Origin: Pseudomonadota bacterium
Lineage (GTDB): Bacteria; Myxococcota_A; Polyangia; Polyangiales; Polyangiaceae
Assembly: GCA_023423895.1 (NCBI GenBank)
Contig: JAFAER010000055.1
Location: forward strand, 144,213-208,212
Length of the DNA stretch: 64,000 nt
Direction of reading: 5' to 3'
Shown here: one piece after another, positions 43,365 to 52,489 of the stretch
Numbering within the stretch: position 1 is the first letter of the stretch
Layout: each line of letters opens with the position of its first letter
The notes under the pieces: generated by a model
Told to the model about the DNA's origin: nothing
Seen by the model: only the letters and a program-made list of their open reading frames with translations
Databases searched by the model: none
Translations under genes and position numbers: made by a program

Positions 43365-44351
43365 CTACGGGAGGTTGAAGTCCGCGTAGAGCGCCGCGTG
43401 ATCGCTCCCGGCGAACCCGGCCTGCGAGCCGTCCCGGAGGACGTTGGCACTCTTCGGGACGTACGCCGTCGCGCGTGACGCGGTGGTGAAGATGTGGTCG
43501 ATCGCCTGCGGTTCGCCGGCAAACGTGTACGTCGCCTGGGACGCCTCCGGGAGATCTTTCGCCACGCGGAAGAGCGCGGCGCCTTCCTCGAAGACGGTGA
43601 GGGTGTCGGAGCCGGGGACGTCGTTCAGATCGCCGCCGAGCAGCACGACGGCACCGGTGTTCGCCTCCGCGGTCGCGATCATGATCTCGCGTGTGGCTTT
43701 CGCCTCGGCGAGGCGTCGTCCGGGATCGTCATCCGCCTTCGACCGGAAGTGAGCCGCATAGACGATCACCGCGTTGGGGCCGAACGTGAGATGCACCTCC
43801 GGCAGCTCGCGGGTGAACTGCGTCTTGGTTCCGTCGTCACGTGTGAGCGGCATCTCCTTTCGGTACGTCTTGATGCTCTCGAGCTTTCCGCGCGCGAGCA
43901 CGCCGACGTCGACGCTTCCGGGGCTGCCGATCTCGCCGAGATGGGCGACGGGATAGTCGAGCCCTGCTTCCTTCAGCTTCGCTTGCAGCGCGTCGAGGCA
44001 CGCCTGGTTCTCCACCTCGGCGAGCGTGATGACGTCCGCCTCGAGGCGCGCGAGACCGAGCGCCAGCTCCTCCGTGCGTGACTCGAACTGTGCGGGGGAG
44101 ACGACCTCCTCGAAGCTGCCCGGTCCGCACTCGTTCGAGTCGCACGTCGCGTCGAAGTAGCGGCGAACATTGAGGTGACCGAGGCGGAGCACGCCTGGAC
44201 GACGTGTGGTCGTCGGATCGCCCCAGCCCTGCGACGTCCCGCTGTCGCGCTCGCGCGCAGGTGTCGACGGCGCCTGCGGCGTGGCGACGTTCTGATCTTC
44301 ACATCCGGCGGCGAGCGCGATCAACGCGCCCAAAGCAACGGCTCTCCACAC
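43365..44351 (-). CDS. endonuclease/exonuclease/phosphatase-family lipoprotein
   Basis: A 328-residue exported protein with a lipoprotein signal (LIALAAGC). EEP-fold motifs are seen in order: LGHLNVRR, catalytic E in TLAEVENQ, YAAHFRSK, GGDLNDVPGSD, DHIFTT, and the final GSDHAALYADF. These correspond to metal- and phosphate-binding residues of extracellular nuclease or phosphodiesterase enzymes. A DNase role in extracellular DNA use is plausible but not shown. It is convergent with the M15 gene and not overlapping it. Confidence 0.87.
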   Translation of the reverse strand: MWRAVALGALIALAAGCEDQNVATPQAPSTPARERDSGTSQGWGDPTTTRRPGVLRLGHLNVRRYFDATCDSNECGPGSFEEVVSPAQFESRTEELALGLARLEADVITLAEVENQACLDALQAKLKEAGLDYPVAHLGEIGSPGSVDVGVLARGKLESIKTYRKEMPLTRDDGTKTQFTRELPEVHLTFGPNAVIVYAAHFRSKADDDPGRRLAEAKATREIMIATAEANTGAVVLLGGDLNDVPGSDTLTVFEEGAALFRVAKDLPEASQATYTFAGEPQAIDHIFTTASRATAYVPKSANVLRDGSQAGFAGSDHAALYADFNLP

Positions 44352-44394
44352 AGTCCGAGACTAGAGGTTTTCCTGCAATCCGTCACCGCGAGAG

Positions 44395-46008
44395 CTAGAA
44401 CCGCGCGCCGAGGGCGAGTGCGCCCGTTGCTGCCGAGACGCCGGTGATCGCGTCTTCCTCCCTTAGAAAGGAGAGCCCGCCCGTGGCAGACACGTCCGCG
44501 AACCAGTCTCGCCAGAGCGCCAAGCGCCCGCCGACGACGAGCTCGGGACCGAAGGCGAACGCGCTCTGTGTCTCTTCCCGGCCCCCGCGACCGATCGCGG
44601 AGCCCGTGGGGCGGATCGTCTGCACGACCACGCCAGCACGCCCGGCGGCGCCCGCACGGAACGTGAACCGGCCCGCCGGCAAACGGAGCTCGAGCCCCGC
44701 GCGCCCGTAGCCGCCCGCCAGCGTCTCGTCCTTCTCGGCGAGCGACCTTCCGGTGAGCTCGGCGCCGCCGCCGAGCGTGAGCGCGACCCAGCGCCACGCG
44801 TACGCATAGGTGACGCGCGGACCGTGGACGAACCCGGTGCGTGAGCTCGTGCCCGCGTCGTAGCCGGCGGACAGCTCGTGGCCCCGAGCGGTGGATGGCG
44901 GCGCGTCCTCGATGACGTCGGCGTCGCCCTTGCGCGCAACGGCGTCGAGAGAGCTCGCCGTGAAGTCGCGCTCCTCGAGCCTGCGCTCTTCGCCGGCGGC
45001 GACCGCGACCTGAGCGACGGCGCCCGAGGCGCCGATGCGCTTCTGCACGACGTAACGGCCCGGGGGAACGCGGAGCAAGAGGCTCCGGTCGGGGGCGCTC
45101 CAGAGCTCGGACAGGACGCTCTTCGCCCCCGCCGAGTAGACGAGGAAGTGGGTGTCCTTCGCCTGCGGAAGCGCGAGCGTGCCCATCCGCGCAGCCGTCT
45201 GCGTGAGCACCACGGGCGCGGCCTCGCGGAGGCTCATCACCGCCTCGGGCTTCTGCATGACACCGCTGCTCCTCGCGGACCGGATCAGCGTCTGCGAGTG
45301 CGCGAACGCGAAGCTTTCGTCGAGCGTCACGCGCGAATCACCGTTCGCGTCCGCGGCGCCGCGGAGGCCCGTGAGCCACGCATGCGTGAAGAGCGCGCCC
45401 TGCAGGTCGTCCGACTCCTGCGCGGCCTCGCCGTCGCTCGACGCGTGCAGCCATACCTGCCCGCTCGCTTGCGGGATCATCGTCGCCGAGATCGCAAACG
45501 GCTCGTCGGACGTGAACCCCTTGTCGCGCGTCGCACGGCACGCGTCGGTGACGGCGATGCGGAGCCCCGCGGGGACCTCGGCGAGCTTCGAGGAGAGATC
45601 GGAGACGAGGACGCGATCGCTCCCGAGGTGGAGCGCATCACGATCGCCATGACCGCTGAAGTAGAAGACGAGCGTTACCTCGTCGGCGCGATGACGCTGC
45701 GCCTCGACCTTGGCGCGATCGATCGCTTTGAAGAGGTCGCTCCTGGTCGGCTCGTCGACGAAGAAGGCGTGCTCGCTGCGTACTCCGCCGAGCGACACCA
45801 TCACGTCGCGAACACGCTTCGCGTCGTTGTCCGCGAACTTGAGTGGACGCTCCGCGGGCAGACCGAGCTTGCTGCCCGCCGCCACGAGGATGCGTACCGG
45901 CTCGGCGAGCGCGGTCGGCGCGACCATGGTGATGCCCAGCGTCACGAGCGCCGCCGCAAGCCATCGACGACCGCCCGCATCCACATGCCCGCCGCGCGCG
46001 CGCATCAT
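44395..46008 (-). CDS. caspase-like (C14) protein with C-terminal beta-barrel-like domain
   Basis: A 537-residue exported protein. The signal peptide ends at about 35 (TALA-EP). A caspase-fold domain follows: EPVRILVAAGSKLG, catalytic H120 (FYFSGHGDRD) and C157 (VTDACRATRDKG). An EF-hand-type loop DANGDSRVTLDE at 220-231 would bind calcium. A middle region of about 260-390 has PEGA-like strands (RSLLLRVPPGRYVVQKRIG). The C terminus from about 395 is alternating hydrophobic/polar strands ending in an aromatic residue (LGARF), like an outer-membrane barrel. The ATG overlaps the anti-sigma stop. Peptide specificity is unknown. Confidence 0.85.
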   Translation of the reverse strand: MMRARGGHVDAGGRRWLAAALVTLGITMVAPTALAEPVRILVAAGSKLGLPAERPLKFADNDAKRVRDVMVSLGGVRSEHAFFVDEPTRSDLFKAIDRAKVEAQRHRADEVTLVFYFSGHGDRDALHLGSDRVLVSDLSSKLAEVPAGLRIAVTDACRATRDKGFTSDEPFAISATMIPQASGQVWLHASSDGEAAQESDDLQGALFTHAWLTGLRGAADANGDSRVTLDESFAFAHSQTLIRSARSSGVMQKPEAVMSLREAAPVVLTQTAARMGTLALPQAKDTHFLVYSAGAKSVLSELWSAPDRSLLLRVPPGRYVVQKRIGASGAVAQVAVAAGEERRLEERDFTASSLDAVARKGDADVIEDAPPSTARGHELSAGYDAGTSSRTGFVHGPRVTYAYAWRWVALTLGGGAELTGRSLAEKDETLAGGYGRAGLELRLPAGRFTFRAGAAGRAGVVVQTIRPTGSAIGRGGREETQSAFAFGPELVVGGRLALWRDWFADVSATGGLSFLREEDAITGVSAATGALALGARF

Positions 46009-46811
46009 GGCGCCTCCCATTCGACACGGATCGTCGCGACGTCGTCGAAGCGCTTCGCCGCGCGCGCACGTGCGACCGCATCCGGCGCGCCTACGACGAT
46101 CGTGCCGCGCATCGGCGACGCGTCGACGCGCGCGGAACGCTCGGAGAAGTGCGTGCCCGGCCGACGCGCCCCCTCCGTCATGAGCTCGAGCCAGCTCGCA
46201 TCGTCTCCCATGACTGCCGCGAGTATGGCCTGCTCTCGGTCGAGCGCAACCTCGACACGCAGACGATCGCCCGGTTTCACTGCGACGGACCCGGTGAAGC
46301 GCTGCTGATGCCCTGCACGGTCGCGGATGACCGCGATGTGAATGCCTCCCTTGAAGGACGTCTCGGGTTCGGGATCCCCGGGCGCCGCGGAAGGCTCGTC
46401 CAGGCCCGGACGACCGAGCGTGCTCGACGACGAGGAGGACGAGGAGGAAAGGCTGTCGTTCGTCGACGGCGTCTTCAGCAGGACGAGCAGCGCAGCTGCG
46501 GCCGCGAGTGGGACCGCGACGGTGCTCGCCTTGACCCACCCGTGCCATCGCGACCGAGCGCGAGCGCGTGCCGACGAAGGCGCTGCGCGCGTCGATTCGT
46601 CGGCTTGCCCGCTCCGCTCGTCGTCGACGCGACCAGCGGCTCGTGTGACGGCATCAGCGGCGCGCCTGGACGACGGGCCGGCGGTGAGCGCGCCGCGGGT
46701 GCGTTCGACGAACGTCTGGCACGCCGTGCAAGCGTCGATGTGCGCGCGCACGGAGCGCTCGTCTTCGCCGCACGCGAACGCTTCGAGAGCGAGGCTGCTC
46801 GGATGCGTCAT
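46005..46811 (-). CDS. membrane anti-sigma factor (ZAS type)
   Basis: A 268-residue regulator. The N-terminal zinc anti-sigma motif H-x3-C-x2-C is H24-C28-C31 (AHIDACTACQ). A polar linker leads to one membrane segment (about 92-113), then a run of nine Ser residues (about 122-130) and an extracytoplasmic domain (FTGSVAVKPGDRLRVEVALDREQAILAAVMG) of DUF4384-like pattern. It should hold the ECF sigma factor at the membrane until a signal outside triggers release. Both gene ends overlap their neighbours by 4 nt (46005-46008 and 46808-46811). Confidence 0.85.
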   Translation of the reverse strand: MTHPSSLALEAFACGEDERSVRAHIDACTACQTFVERTRGALTAGPSSRRAADAVTRAAGRVDDERSGQADESTRAAPSSARARARSRWHGWVKASTVAVPLAAAAALLVLLKTPSTNDSLSSSSSSSSSTLGRPGLDEPSAAPGDPEPETSFKGGIHIAVIRDRAGHQQRFTGSVAVKPGDRLRVEVALDREQAILAAVMGDDASWLELMTEGARRPGTHFSERSARVDASPMRGTIVVGAPDAVARARAAKRFDDVATIRVEWEAP

Positions 46812-47326
46812 GCCGACCCCTCGTCGTGCGCGAGCTCGGCGAGGCCGAGCTGGGTGCGGATACGTTGCGTGCGCTTGTTCACCGTTACGCGCGAGAGGCC
46901 GAGCTCCGCTGCGGCTTCAGCCTGGCTCATGCCGTCGATGAACAGCATGATCGCGAGTGACTGCTGATCGTCGTCGAGCTGACCGAGTGACTGCAGCGCG
47001 ACGAGCCTCGCCTCGGCGTCGACGCCCGGCGCGGGGCCGAGCGGGTCGAGCGTGTCGAGGCCGTCGCGCGAGAGGGCGTCTCGTACGTGCTTGCTCCGCC
47101 GCAGCAGATCGAGGCACGCACGATCCGCTGCTCGGCAGAGCCACCGGTACGGTGACGCTGCCTCGCGGAAGGACTCTCCTCGACGCAGAAGAGCGGTGAG
47201 GAGCTCTTGGAGCGCGTCTTCTGCATGCGCGCGATCGCGCATGAGAAGACGGCAGCGCCGTTCGAGCAGCGCTCCATAGCGGTGATACACGTCGCTCACC
47301 TCGTCTGCGGAGAGGCCGCGCGCCAA
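46808..47326 (-). CDS. ECF-type RNA polymerase sigma factor
   Basis: About 172 residues. Region 2 is YHRYGALLERRCRLLMRDRAHAEDALQELLTALLRRG and WLCRAADRACLDLLRRSK, and region 4 is DQQSLAIMLFIDGMSQAEAAAELGLSRVTVNKRTQRIRTQLG (HTH). No region 1 or 3, as expected of group 4. It is translationally coupled to the ZAS anti-sigma gene. The start is uncertain: TTG 47326 lies just after the upstream gene, and GTG 47299 would shorten it by nine residues. Likely targets include its own operon with the caspase-like gene. Confidence 0.9.
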   Translation of the reverse strand: MARGLSADEVSDVYHRYGALLERRCRLLMRDRAHAEDALQELLTALLRRGESFREAASPYRWLCRAADRACLDLLRRSKHVRDALSRDGLDTLDPLGPAPGVDAEARLVALQSLGQLDDDQQSLAIMLFIDGMSQAEAAAELGLSRVTVNKRTQRIRTQLGLAELAHDEGSA

Positions 47327-47348
47327 AACGGCTACGGTGTCCGGTCGC

Positions 47349-48518
47349 TCAGTTGCCAGCGTCGGGGGCCGCCCCGCCGTCCTGGTCGGGCGCTCCGCCG
47401 TCCTGATCGTTCGGGTCGACGGTCGGGCACGGCCAGCCTTCCGGCACGGGCTCGCCGTCGACCAGGGACTCGCCGGACCCACCGCCGGCGCACGGCAGCG
47501 AATCGTAGCCGGAGGCGTACGGCGCGCAGAGGCCCTCCGGGACAGGCTGCGGCTCGGGCTCGGTGCATCCGAGCGAGTAGCTGAAGCTCCTGCCGTCCGG
47601 GCTGCACGTCAGATTCGGATCGTTCGGGTCGGGATACGGGCTTGCCGGGCCTCCCGAGCTGTTCGAGGAGGGCCGCGGGGCTGGCTCGTCGTAGTGGACG
47701 TCGGAGACCGAGCAAACGGCGCTCGGCAGGCTCGTCCGGTTCGTGAGCTTCAGCTCGACGACGTTCAGCGGGAGCCAGCGACCTTCCTCCCACGCGAGGT
47801 TGTAGCCCGCCTGCGGGAGGATGCCGGAGCGGTCGCGCAGCTTCTCGTAGTCGAGGGCGCCGCCGTCGCGGAGATAGGCGAGGAGAAGCTCCTTGTTGCC
47901 GCCGATGACTTCGTCGGTCGCCGTCGCGTACGTTCCGCTGATGTCGAGCTTGCCGTTCCCGTTCGTGTCGACGTAGACGACGAACCCTGCGAAGGCCGCG
48001 GAGAGCGGCTGATGGATCTGGCCACTGACGGTGTCGCGTGGAGCGAGCTTGTTCGGCAGCGCAAACGCGTTACCGTCGCCATCTGTACCTGGCGTACCGG
48101 GGCCACCGCTCGTGCTGCTCCCGGAGGACCCTCCGCTACCAGGCGTTGGCGGGACGCTGTCGACCGGCGGGGCGGAGTCGGTGGCGCCGCTCAGGCTGTC
48201 GTAGTCCTCGTCGGCGATGCTGAAGTAACCGTTCGGCGGTGGCGTGAGATCCATCGTGAACTTTCCGTTCACGACGGCGACGTCACTTCCGACCGCGAAG
48301 CTGCCCGTATCGCCGACCTTCCAGACGAGCGCGACCCGCGTGTTGCCTGGCACGGACATCCCCGTGAGAGCGCCGGAGACGGTGGCGACGCGCACGTTCG
48401 CGCCGTCTCGCGTCGGGTCGGAGATTCCGCCGCAGGCGGCGACCGCCGAGAGGGCGCCTACCGCTGCGATGGTGGCTGCAAGGCAAGAGACAGAAGGAAG
48501 TCGTTTCATTCGCGTCAT
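47349..48518 (-). CDS. lipoprotein with calcium-type motif and Cys/Pro-rich C terminus
   Basis: A 389-residue exported lipoprotein. The signal ends in GALSAVAAC. An N-terminal beta domain (VATVSGALTGMSVPGNTRVALVWKVGDTGSFAVG) is followed by a Gly/Ser/Pro-rich linker and a second domain with DTNGNGKLD, a calcium-binding-like motif (FVVYVDTNGNGKLDISGTY). The last 100 residues are Pro/Cys/Asp-rich and end with repeated DQDGGAPDQDGGAAPDAG. ATG 48518 or ATG 48509 may be the start; GGGGAG spacing favours 48509. It lies 22 nt upstream of the ECF sigma start and could be in the same transcript. Function unknown. Confidence 0.8.
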   Translation of the reverse strand: MTRMKRLPSVSCLAATIAAVGALSAVAACGGISDPTRDGANVRVATVSGALTGMSVPGNTRVALVWKVGDTGSFAVGSDVAVVNGKFTMDLTPPPNGYFSIADEDYDSLSGATDSAPPVDSVPPTPGSGGSSGSSTSGGPGTPGTDGDGNAFALPNKLAPRDTVSGQIHQPLSAAFAGFVVYVDTNGNGKLDISGTYATATDEVIGGNKELLLAYLRDGGALDYEKLRDRSGILPQAGYNLAWEEGRWLPLNVVELKLTNRTSLPSAVCSVSDVHYDEPAPRPSSNSSGGPASPYPDPNDPNLTCSPDGRSFSYSLGCTEPEPQPVPEGLCAPYASGYDSLPCAGGGSGESLVDGEPVPEGWPCPTVDPNDQDGGAPDQDGGAAPDAGN

Positions 48519-48636
48519 GCTCCCCGTCAGGTGTTCAATCCCCAGACGCAGCGAGAGGCCGAGGTGTAAAGCATGCCCCGGACGATTTTCCAGGGAGGGT
48601 GCGCACTACTCCCAGATCCTGCATGATTCCGGCGAG

Positions 48637-49689
48637 CTACCGCCTCTCGGCTTTCGCGCGCCGACGGCTCCGGGCGCCTGCCAGCGTGAGGACCGTGGCG
48701 GTGAGGAGGGCGATCGCGCCCCGCGGCGTACCGCCGGTGCCGACGCGCGAGACCGTGCATCCTTCGTCGGGCTTTTGCTCGAGCTTCGGCTGAGCGCCGG
48801 CGCGCTGGAAGGCTTCCGTCACGAGCTCCTTGAAAGGGGAGAGCTTCGTCGCGACGTTGTCGGCGCCTTCACACGTCACAGAAGGCCCACCTTGGGTCGC
48901 GTCGAGACCGTTGCCGCCGCGCGAGACGACGCCGACGATCGCGTTCGTCGCTTCGGCGAACACGGGCCCGCCGCTGTCGCCGAGGCAGATCGACTCGTCG
49001 AAGAGGAACTCGCTCTTCGTGAGGACCGGCACCTGATCACTCGGACCGACGCGTTTGACGGTGACGCCGCGTCGCTCCTGTCTCTTCGCCGGCTCCACCT
49101 CGCCGTACGTGACGCCCCAGCCGACCGTGACGAGCTTCTCGCCTGGAGTCGCGTCGCCGTCGAGCCGCAGCGTCGCGAGCGGCACATCGTCGATCGGCTC
49201 TCTCAAGAGGACGAGGGCGAGGTCGTGATTGCAGAGCGTGCCCGACTTGTCGTCGATGATCTCCGCTCCCTGACCGGCGGGCTTCCACTTCGTCGTGTCG
49301 AGCGTCGGCGGTGCGTCCCCGATGTTCGCGGGGCGATCCTTGCCCGTGAAGACGAAGAGGTTCGCGGGGTCGTGGTTCGAACGGATGTTCGCGCCGAGCA
49401 GCGGGGTCCCGTCGGAGTCGCACGCGACCTGCTCGTCGGTCGTCGAGACGCAGTGGCGAGCCGTCAGGAGCAAGCGAGGCGCGATCAGCGCCGCGGTGCA
49501 GATTCCGAGACGGCGCGGACCGCTTGGATCGAGGTGGAAGAGCATCACCGTCGAGTCCTGCGTCTCGTCCGAGGCGGTCCCACCGACGATCGCCTGGCGC
49601 GTCTGCCCGACCTCACCGTCCCCAGCAGCGGTCGAGCACCCGACGGTCACGAGCCCGAGGGCGAACATCGAAAGAGCGCGCTTCGACAT
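48637..49689 (-). CDS. trypsin-like serine protease, lipoprotein with MYXO-CTERM-like tail
   Basis: A 350-residue S1-family protease and paralogue of the 2661-3851 protein. The lipoprotein signal ends in VTVGC (C18). An R-QAIVGG junction at about 31-37 precedes the mature domain. The triad is H79 (LTARHC), D156 (NHDLALVLL) and S239 (CLGDSGGP). The C terminus has a lone Cys (GCTVS), a hydrophobic run (AIALLTATVLTLAGA) and RSRRRAKAERR, again a MYXO-CTERM-like sorting arrangement. It is followed on the same strand by the lipoprotein gene at 48518 after a 118-bp gap. Confidence 0.92.
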   Translation of the reverse strand: MSKRALSMFALGLVTVGCSTAAGDGEVGQTRQAIVGGTASDETQDSTVMLFHLDPSGPRRLGICTAALIAPRLLLTARHCVSTTDEQVACDSDGTPLLGANIRSNHDPANLFVFTGKDRPANIGDAPPTLDTTKWKPAGQGAEIIDDKSGTLCNHDLALVLLREPIDDVPLATLRLDGDATPGEKLVTVGWGVTYGEVEPAKRQERRGVTVKRVGPSDQVPVLTKSEFLFDESICLGDSGGPVFAEATNAIVGVVSRGGNGLDATQGGPSVTCEGADNVATKLSPFKELVTEAFQRAGAQPKLEQKPDEGCTVSRVGTGGTPRGAIALLTATVLTLAGARSRRRAKAERR

Positions 49690-49738
49690 GTGCTCGCGTC
49701 ATCGTAGCAGGCCCGCACGATCGAGCCGGGTGCGACGC

Positions 49739-50173
49739 TCAGGGCGGCGGCTGGTTGACGAGCATCCAGTACATGCCCAGCGTCTCGATCGACTGCATGA
49801 ACTTGTCGAACTCGACCGGCTTGACGATGTAGCTGTTGGCGCCGAGACGGTAGGCCTCTTCGAGATCCCGATCCTCTTTCGACGACGTGAGGACGACGAC
49901 CGGCACCGAGCGCGTGCGCTCGTCGCTCTTGAGCCGCCGGAGTACCTCGAGGCCGTTCACTTTTGGCAGCTTCAGATCGAGGAGGACGACGCGTGGAAGT
50001 GCCTTGACCGCGCCGTTCGCGGCGACCTCGAAGAAGAAGTCGAGCGCCTCGGCTCCGTCGATGATGCGATGGAGCGTGTTCGCGAGGTTGCGTCGCTTGA
50101 GCGCGCGGAGCGTGAGCTCGGCGTCTTCGTCGCTGTCCTCGACCAGGACGATTTCGTAGGGGATCACGTTCAT
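49739..50173 (-). CDS. single-domain response regulator (Rcp1-like)
   Basis: A 144-residue receiver without output domain. Acidic triad VEDSDED, phospho-Asp in VVLLDLKLPKVNG, Thr in VLTSSKEDRD and Lys in YIVKPVEFDK are all present. The N-terminal IVLVEDSDEDAELTLRALKRRNLA is typical of Rcp1/CheY-like partners of phytochrome-type kinases. Its ATG overlaps the stop of the kinase gene by 4 nt, so the two are coupled. It probably relays phosphate or acts by protein contact, since no DNA-binding part is present. Confidence 0.95.
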   Translation of the reverse strand: MNVIPYEIVLVEDSDEDAELTLRALKRRNLANTLHRIIDGAEALDFFFEVAANGAVKALPRVVLLDLKLPKVNGLEVLRRLKSDERTRSVPVVVLTSSKEDRDLEEAYRLGANSYIVKPVEFDKFMQSIETLGMYWMLVNQPPP

Positions 50174-52251
50174 GGCATAGCGGCCCCTTTCGGGAGTGAG
50201 AAGTGGAAGGTGGCGCCCTTGTCAGGTTCCGCCTCGGCCCAGACGCGTCCACCATGACGGCGGATGATTCGATCGACCAGCGCGAGGCCGACGCCCGTGC
50301 CCTCGAACTGCGATGGAGTATGCAGCCGTTCGAAGACTCCGAACAGCTTCCCGGCGTGGCGCATGTCGAACCCGACACCGTTGTCCCGCACCTGGTACGC
50401 GACCTCGTCGCCGGTCACCTCTCCGTCCACCTCGATGATCGCCGGTGAACGACCGCGCGAGTATTTCACCGCGTTCGTGAGGAGGTTCTGCCAGACCTGA
50501 GCGAGCAGGCTCTTGTCCGCGGCCGCCGCGGGGAGGTGCCCGATGCGCAAGTCGAACTCGCGCTCGGCCTCGGCCCGACACGCCTCGTCGGCGGCTTCCC
50601 GGGCGAGCGTCTCCATGTCGACGTGTTCGCGCGTGATCGCCTGACGCCCCGTCCGCGCGAACGCTAGGAGATCGTCGATGAGCAGGCCCATTCGCTGGGC
50701 GTTGCGGCGGACCACCTCGAGCAGCCGAAGCCCCTCGGCATCGAGCGCGGCGCCATGATCTTCCTCGAGCAGCCGCGCAAACCCAGCGATGGCCCGAACG
50801 GGGGCGCGGAGGTCATGGGACACGGAGTAGCTGAAGCTCTCGAGCTCGCGGTTCGCGATCTGCAGCTCGTGGACTCGCTGGAACGCTTCCTGCTCGAGCC
50901 GTCGGCGTTCCGTCACGTCGTGCAGCACCGAGACGAAGCCCGTCGTGACGCCGTCGAGCTTCACCGGCATCGACGATGCCTCGACGTCGAGCCATCGGCC
51001 GTGACGATCCTTCATGCGGACCGAGAGTCGCGTCATGTCGCCCGCGCGGATCTTGTCGCGCGCGTCGTCGCGGTTCGCGCCCCGGACCTCGAGGAGCTCT
51101 TCGATCCGGCGGCCTCGAGCCTCGCTTGCCGTCCAGCCGAAGAGTCGCTCTGCAGCGGGATTCCACTCGTGGATGCGGAACTCGAGATCACCTGCGATGA
51201 CCGCCTCGCTCATCCATTCGAGCAGCAGCGCACGACGCTCGAGCATCTCGGCCGCCTGCAACCGCTCCGTGACGTCCTCGAGGGCGAGCAGCACCGTATC
51301 GGTGTGGTTCCCCGGTCGATACATCTTCCGCGCGTTGACGAGCATCGTCCGGCGTCCGAGCGCCGGCGTTTCGACCACGACTTGTATGTCGGTGACGAGC
51401 GAACCGGCGCGGACGGGGAACAGCTCCGAGAGGAGCTGGTGGACGCGAGGCGAGCCGAGCGCCCCACCGGCGATCTCCGTGAGCGGCTGGTCCATGATGT
51501 CGTGCTCGGCTACGCGGAAGAGCTCGAGGAAGGTCCGGTTCGCGCTCCGGATGCGCCGATCACTCGAGAGGGTCACGAGCGGATGGGGGATCGTGTCGAC
51601 GATGCTCTTCTCGTACTGCCGCGCGATTTCCACCGCCGCGAGTGAGCTCTGCGCGCGCTGCCGTTCTTGGACCTCGCGGGTGAGCTGCTGGAAGAGCCGT
51701 CCGTTCGAGATCGCGAGCGCCGCATGGCGAGCGAGGGCCTCGGCAAGCTCCACGTCCTGCCTGGCGAGCGTCCGGCACGACCCGCGAGCGATCACGAAGA
51801 ACGCCCCGTATGCCCGGCCGCGCGCGTGGAGCGGAGCGATGAGGATGCAGCGCACCTGGAGCTCGGCCATCTGCGCTCGCGCCGAATCCTCGAACGGCGT
51901 CACGAAGTCGTCGGCCACCTCGCCGAGCAGGACCGCCTTCCCCGAGGCCAACGCGCCGTCGAGCGCGGGCGAGATGCCGAGTGGATACGGCGCGTGCGAC
52001 AAGGCAGCCAGCGACTTCGCGTCCGAGCCTTCGAGCGGATCGAAGAGCGCGACACTGTCGAGTTGCTTCTCGTCGTCCGAAATGAGGCGGATCGAGCAGT
52101 AGTGTCCGAGCAGCGTCGCGGTGCGCGTCGCGATGGTCTCGAGCAGCCGAGGGTAGTCCGTCGTGGCGTCTGCGAACGAGCGCAGAACGTCGCTGAGCAA
52201 TGCGAGGCGCCCGTCGGTTGCACCTTGCGAATCTGCGCCAGCGTCAGCCAT
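50170..52251 (-). CDS. soluble GAF-PAS-PAS sensor histidine kinase
   Basis: A 693-residue kinase. A GAF domain lies at about 30-190 (LLGHYCSIRLISDDEK, CILIAPLHARGRAYGAFFVIARG). Two PAS domains follow at about 225-345 and 350-470 (DTIPHPLVTLSSDRRIRSANRTFLELF; AVIAGDLEFRIHEWNPAAERLFGWTASEARG). HisKA has phospho-His in SYSVSHDLRAPVRAI, and the HATPase has DNGVGFDMRHAGKLFGVFERLH and EGTGVGLALV. No membrane segment is seen. The GAF lacks an obvious bilin Cys, so it is not evidently a phytochrome. Its cognate receiver gene overlaps downstream. The ligand is unknown. Confidence 0.94.
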   Translation of the reverse strand: MADAGADSQGATDGRLALLSDVLRSFADATTDYPRLLETIATRTATLLGHYCSIRLISDDEKQLDSVALFDPLEGSDAKSLAALSHAPYPLGISPALDGALASGKAVLLGEVADDFVTPFEDSARAQMAELQVRCILIAPLHARGRAYGAFFVIARGSCRTLARQDVELAEALARHAALAISNGRLFQQLTREVQERQRAQSSLAAVEIARQYEKSIVDTIPHPLVTLSSDRRIRSANRTFLELFRVAEHDIMDQPLTEIAGGALGSPRVHQLLSELFPVRAGSLVTDIQVVVETPALGRRTMLVNARKMYRPGNHTDTVLLALEDVTERLQAAEMLERRALLLEWMSEAVIAGDLEFRIHEWNPAAERLFGWTASEARGRRIEELLEVRGANRDDARDKIRAGDMTRLSVRMKDRHGRWLDVEASSMPVKLDGVTTGFVSVLHDVTERRRLEQEAFQRVHELQIANRELESFSYSVSHDLRAPVRAIAGFARLLEEDHGAALDAEGLRLLEVVRRNAQRMGLLIDDLLAFARTGRQAITREHVDMETLAREAADEACRAEAEREFDLRIGHLPAAAADKSLLAQVWQNLLTNAVKYSRGRSPAIIEVDGEVTGDEVAYQVRDNGVGFDMRHAGKLFGVFERLHTPSQFEGTGVGLALVDRIIRRHGGRVWAEAEPDKGATFHFSLPKGAAMP

Positions 52252-52489
52252 TGCTATGAATGTACTGAATTCGTGGGGCCGAGGTGCGTTCCAATGCGGC
52301 CCTCACGCAGAACACCTCGAGCGTTCGCTCGTTCTCGACGAGAACGCGACCCAAGGTCGCAAGCGAGGCCGTCCACATACACGAGGTCGCTCGAGGTGGG
52401 TGGCCGAGCGGAAGCTCCACTGTCGAGCGTCGACGATCGCGCGGTTCGCTCGCGAGACACGCGCGCGCAGATGGCGGAATGTGACTAAG

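Noticed and set aside
50170..52251. Bacteriophytochrome
   Set aside because: No PHY domain and no clear bilin-binding Cys; only GAF and PAS patterns are visible.
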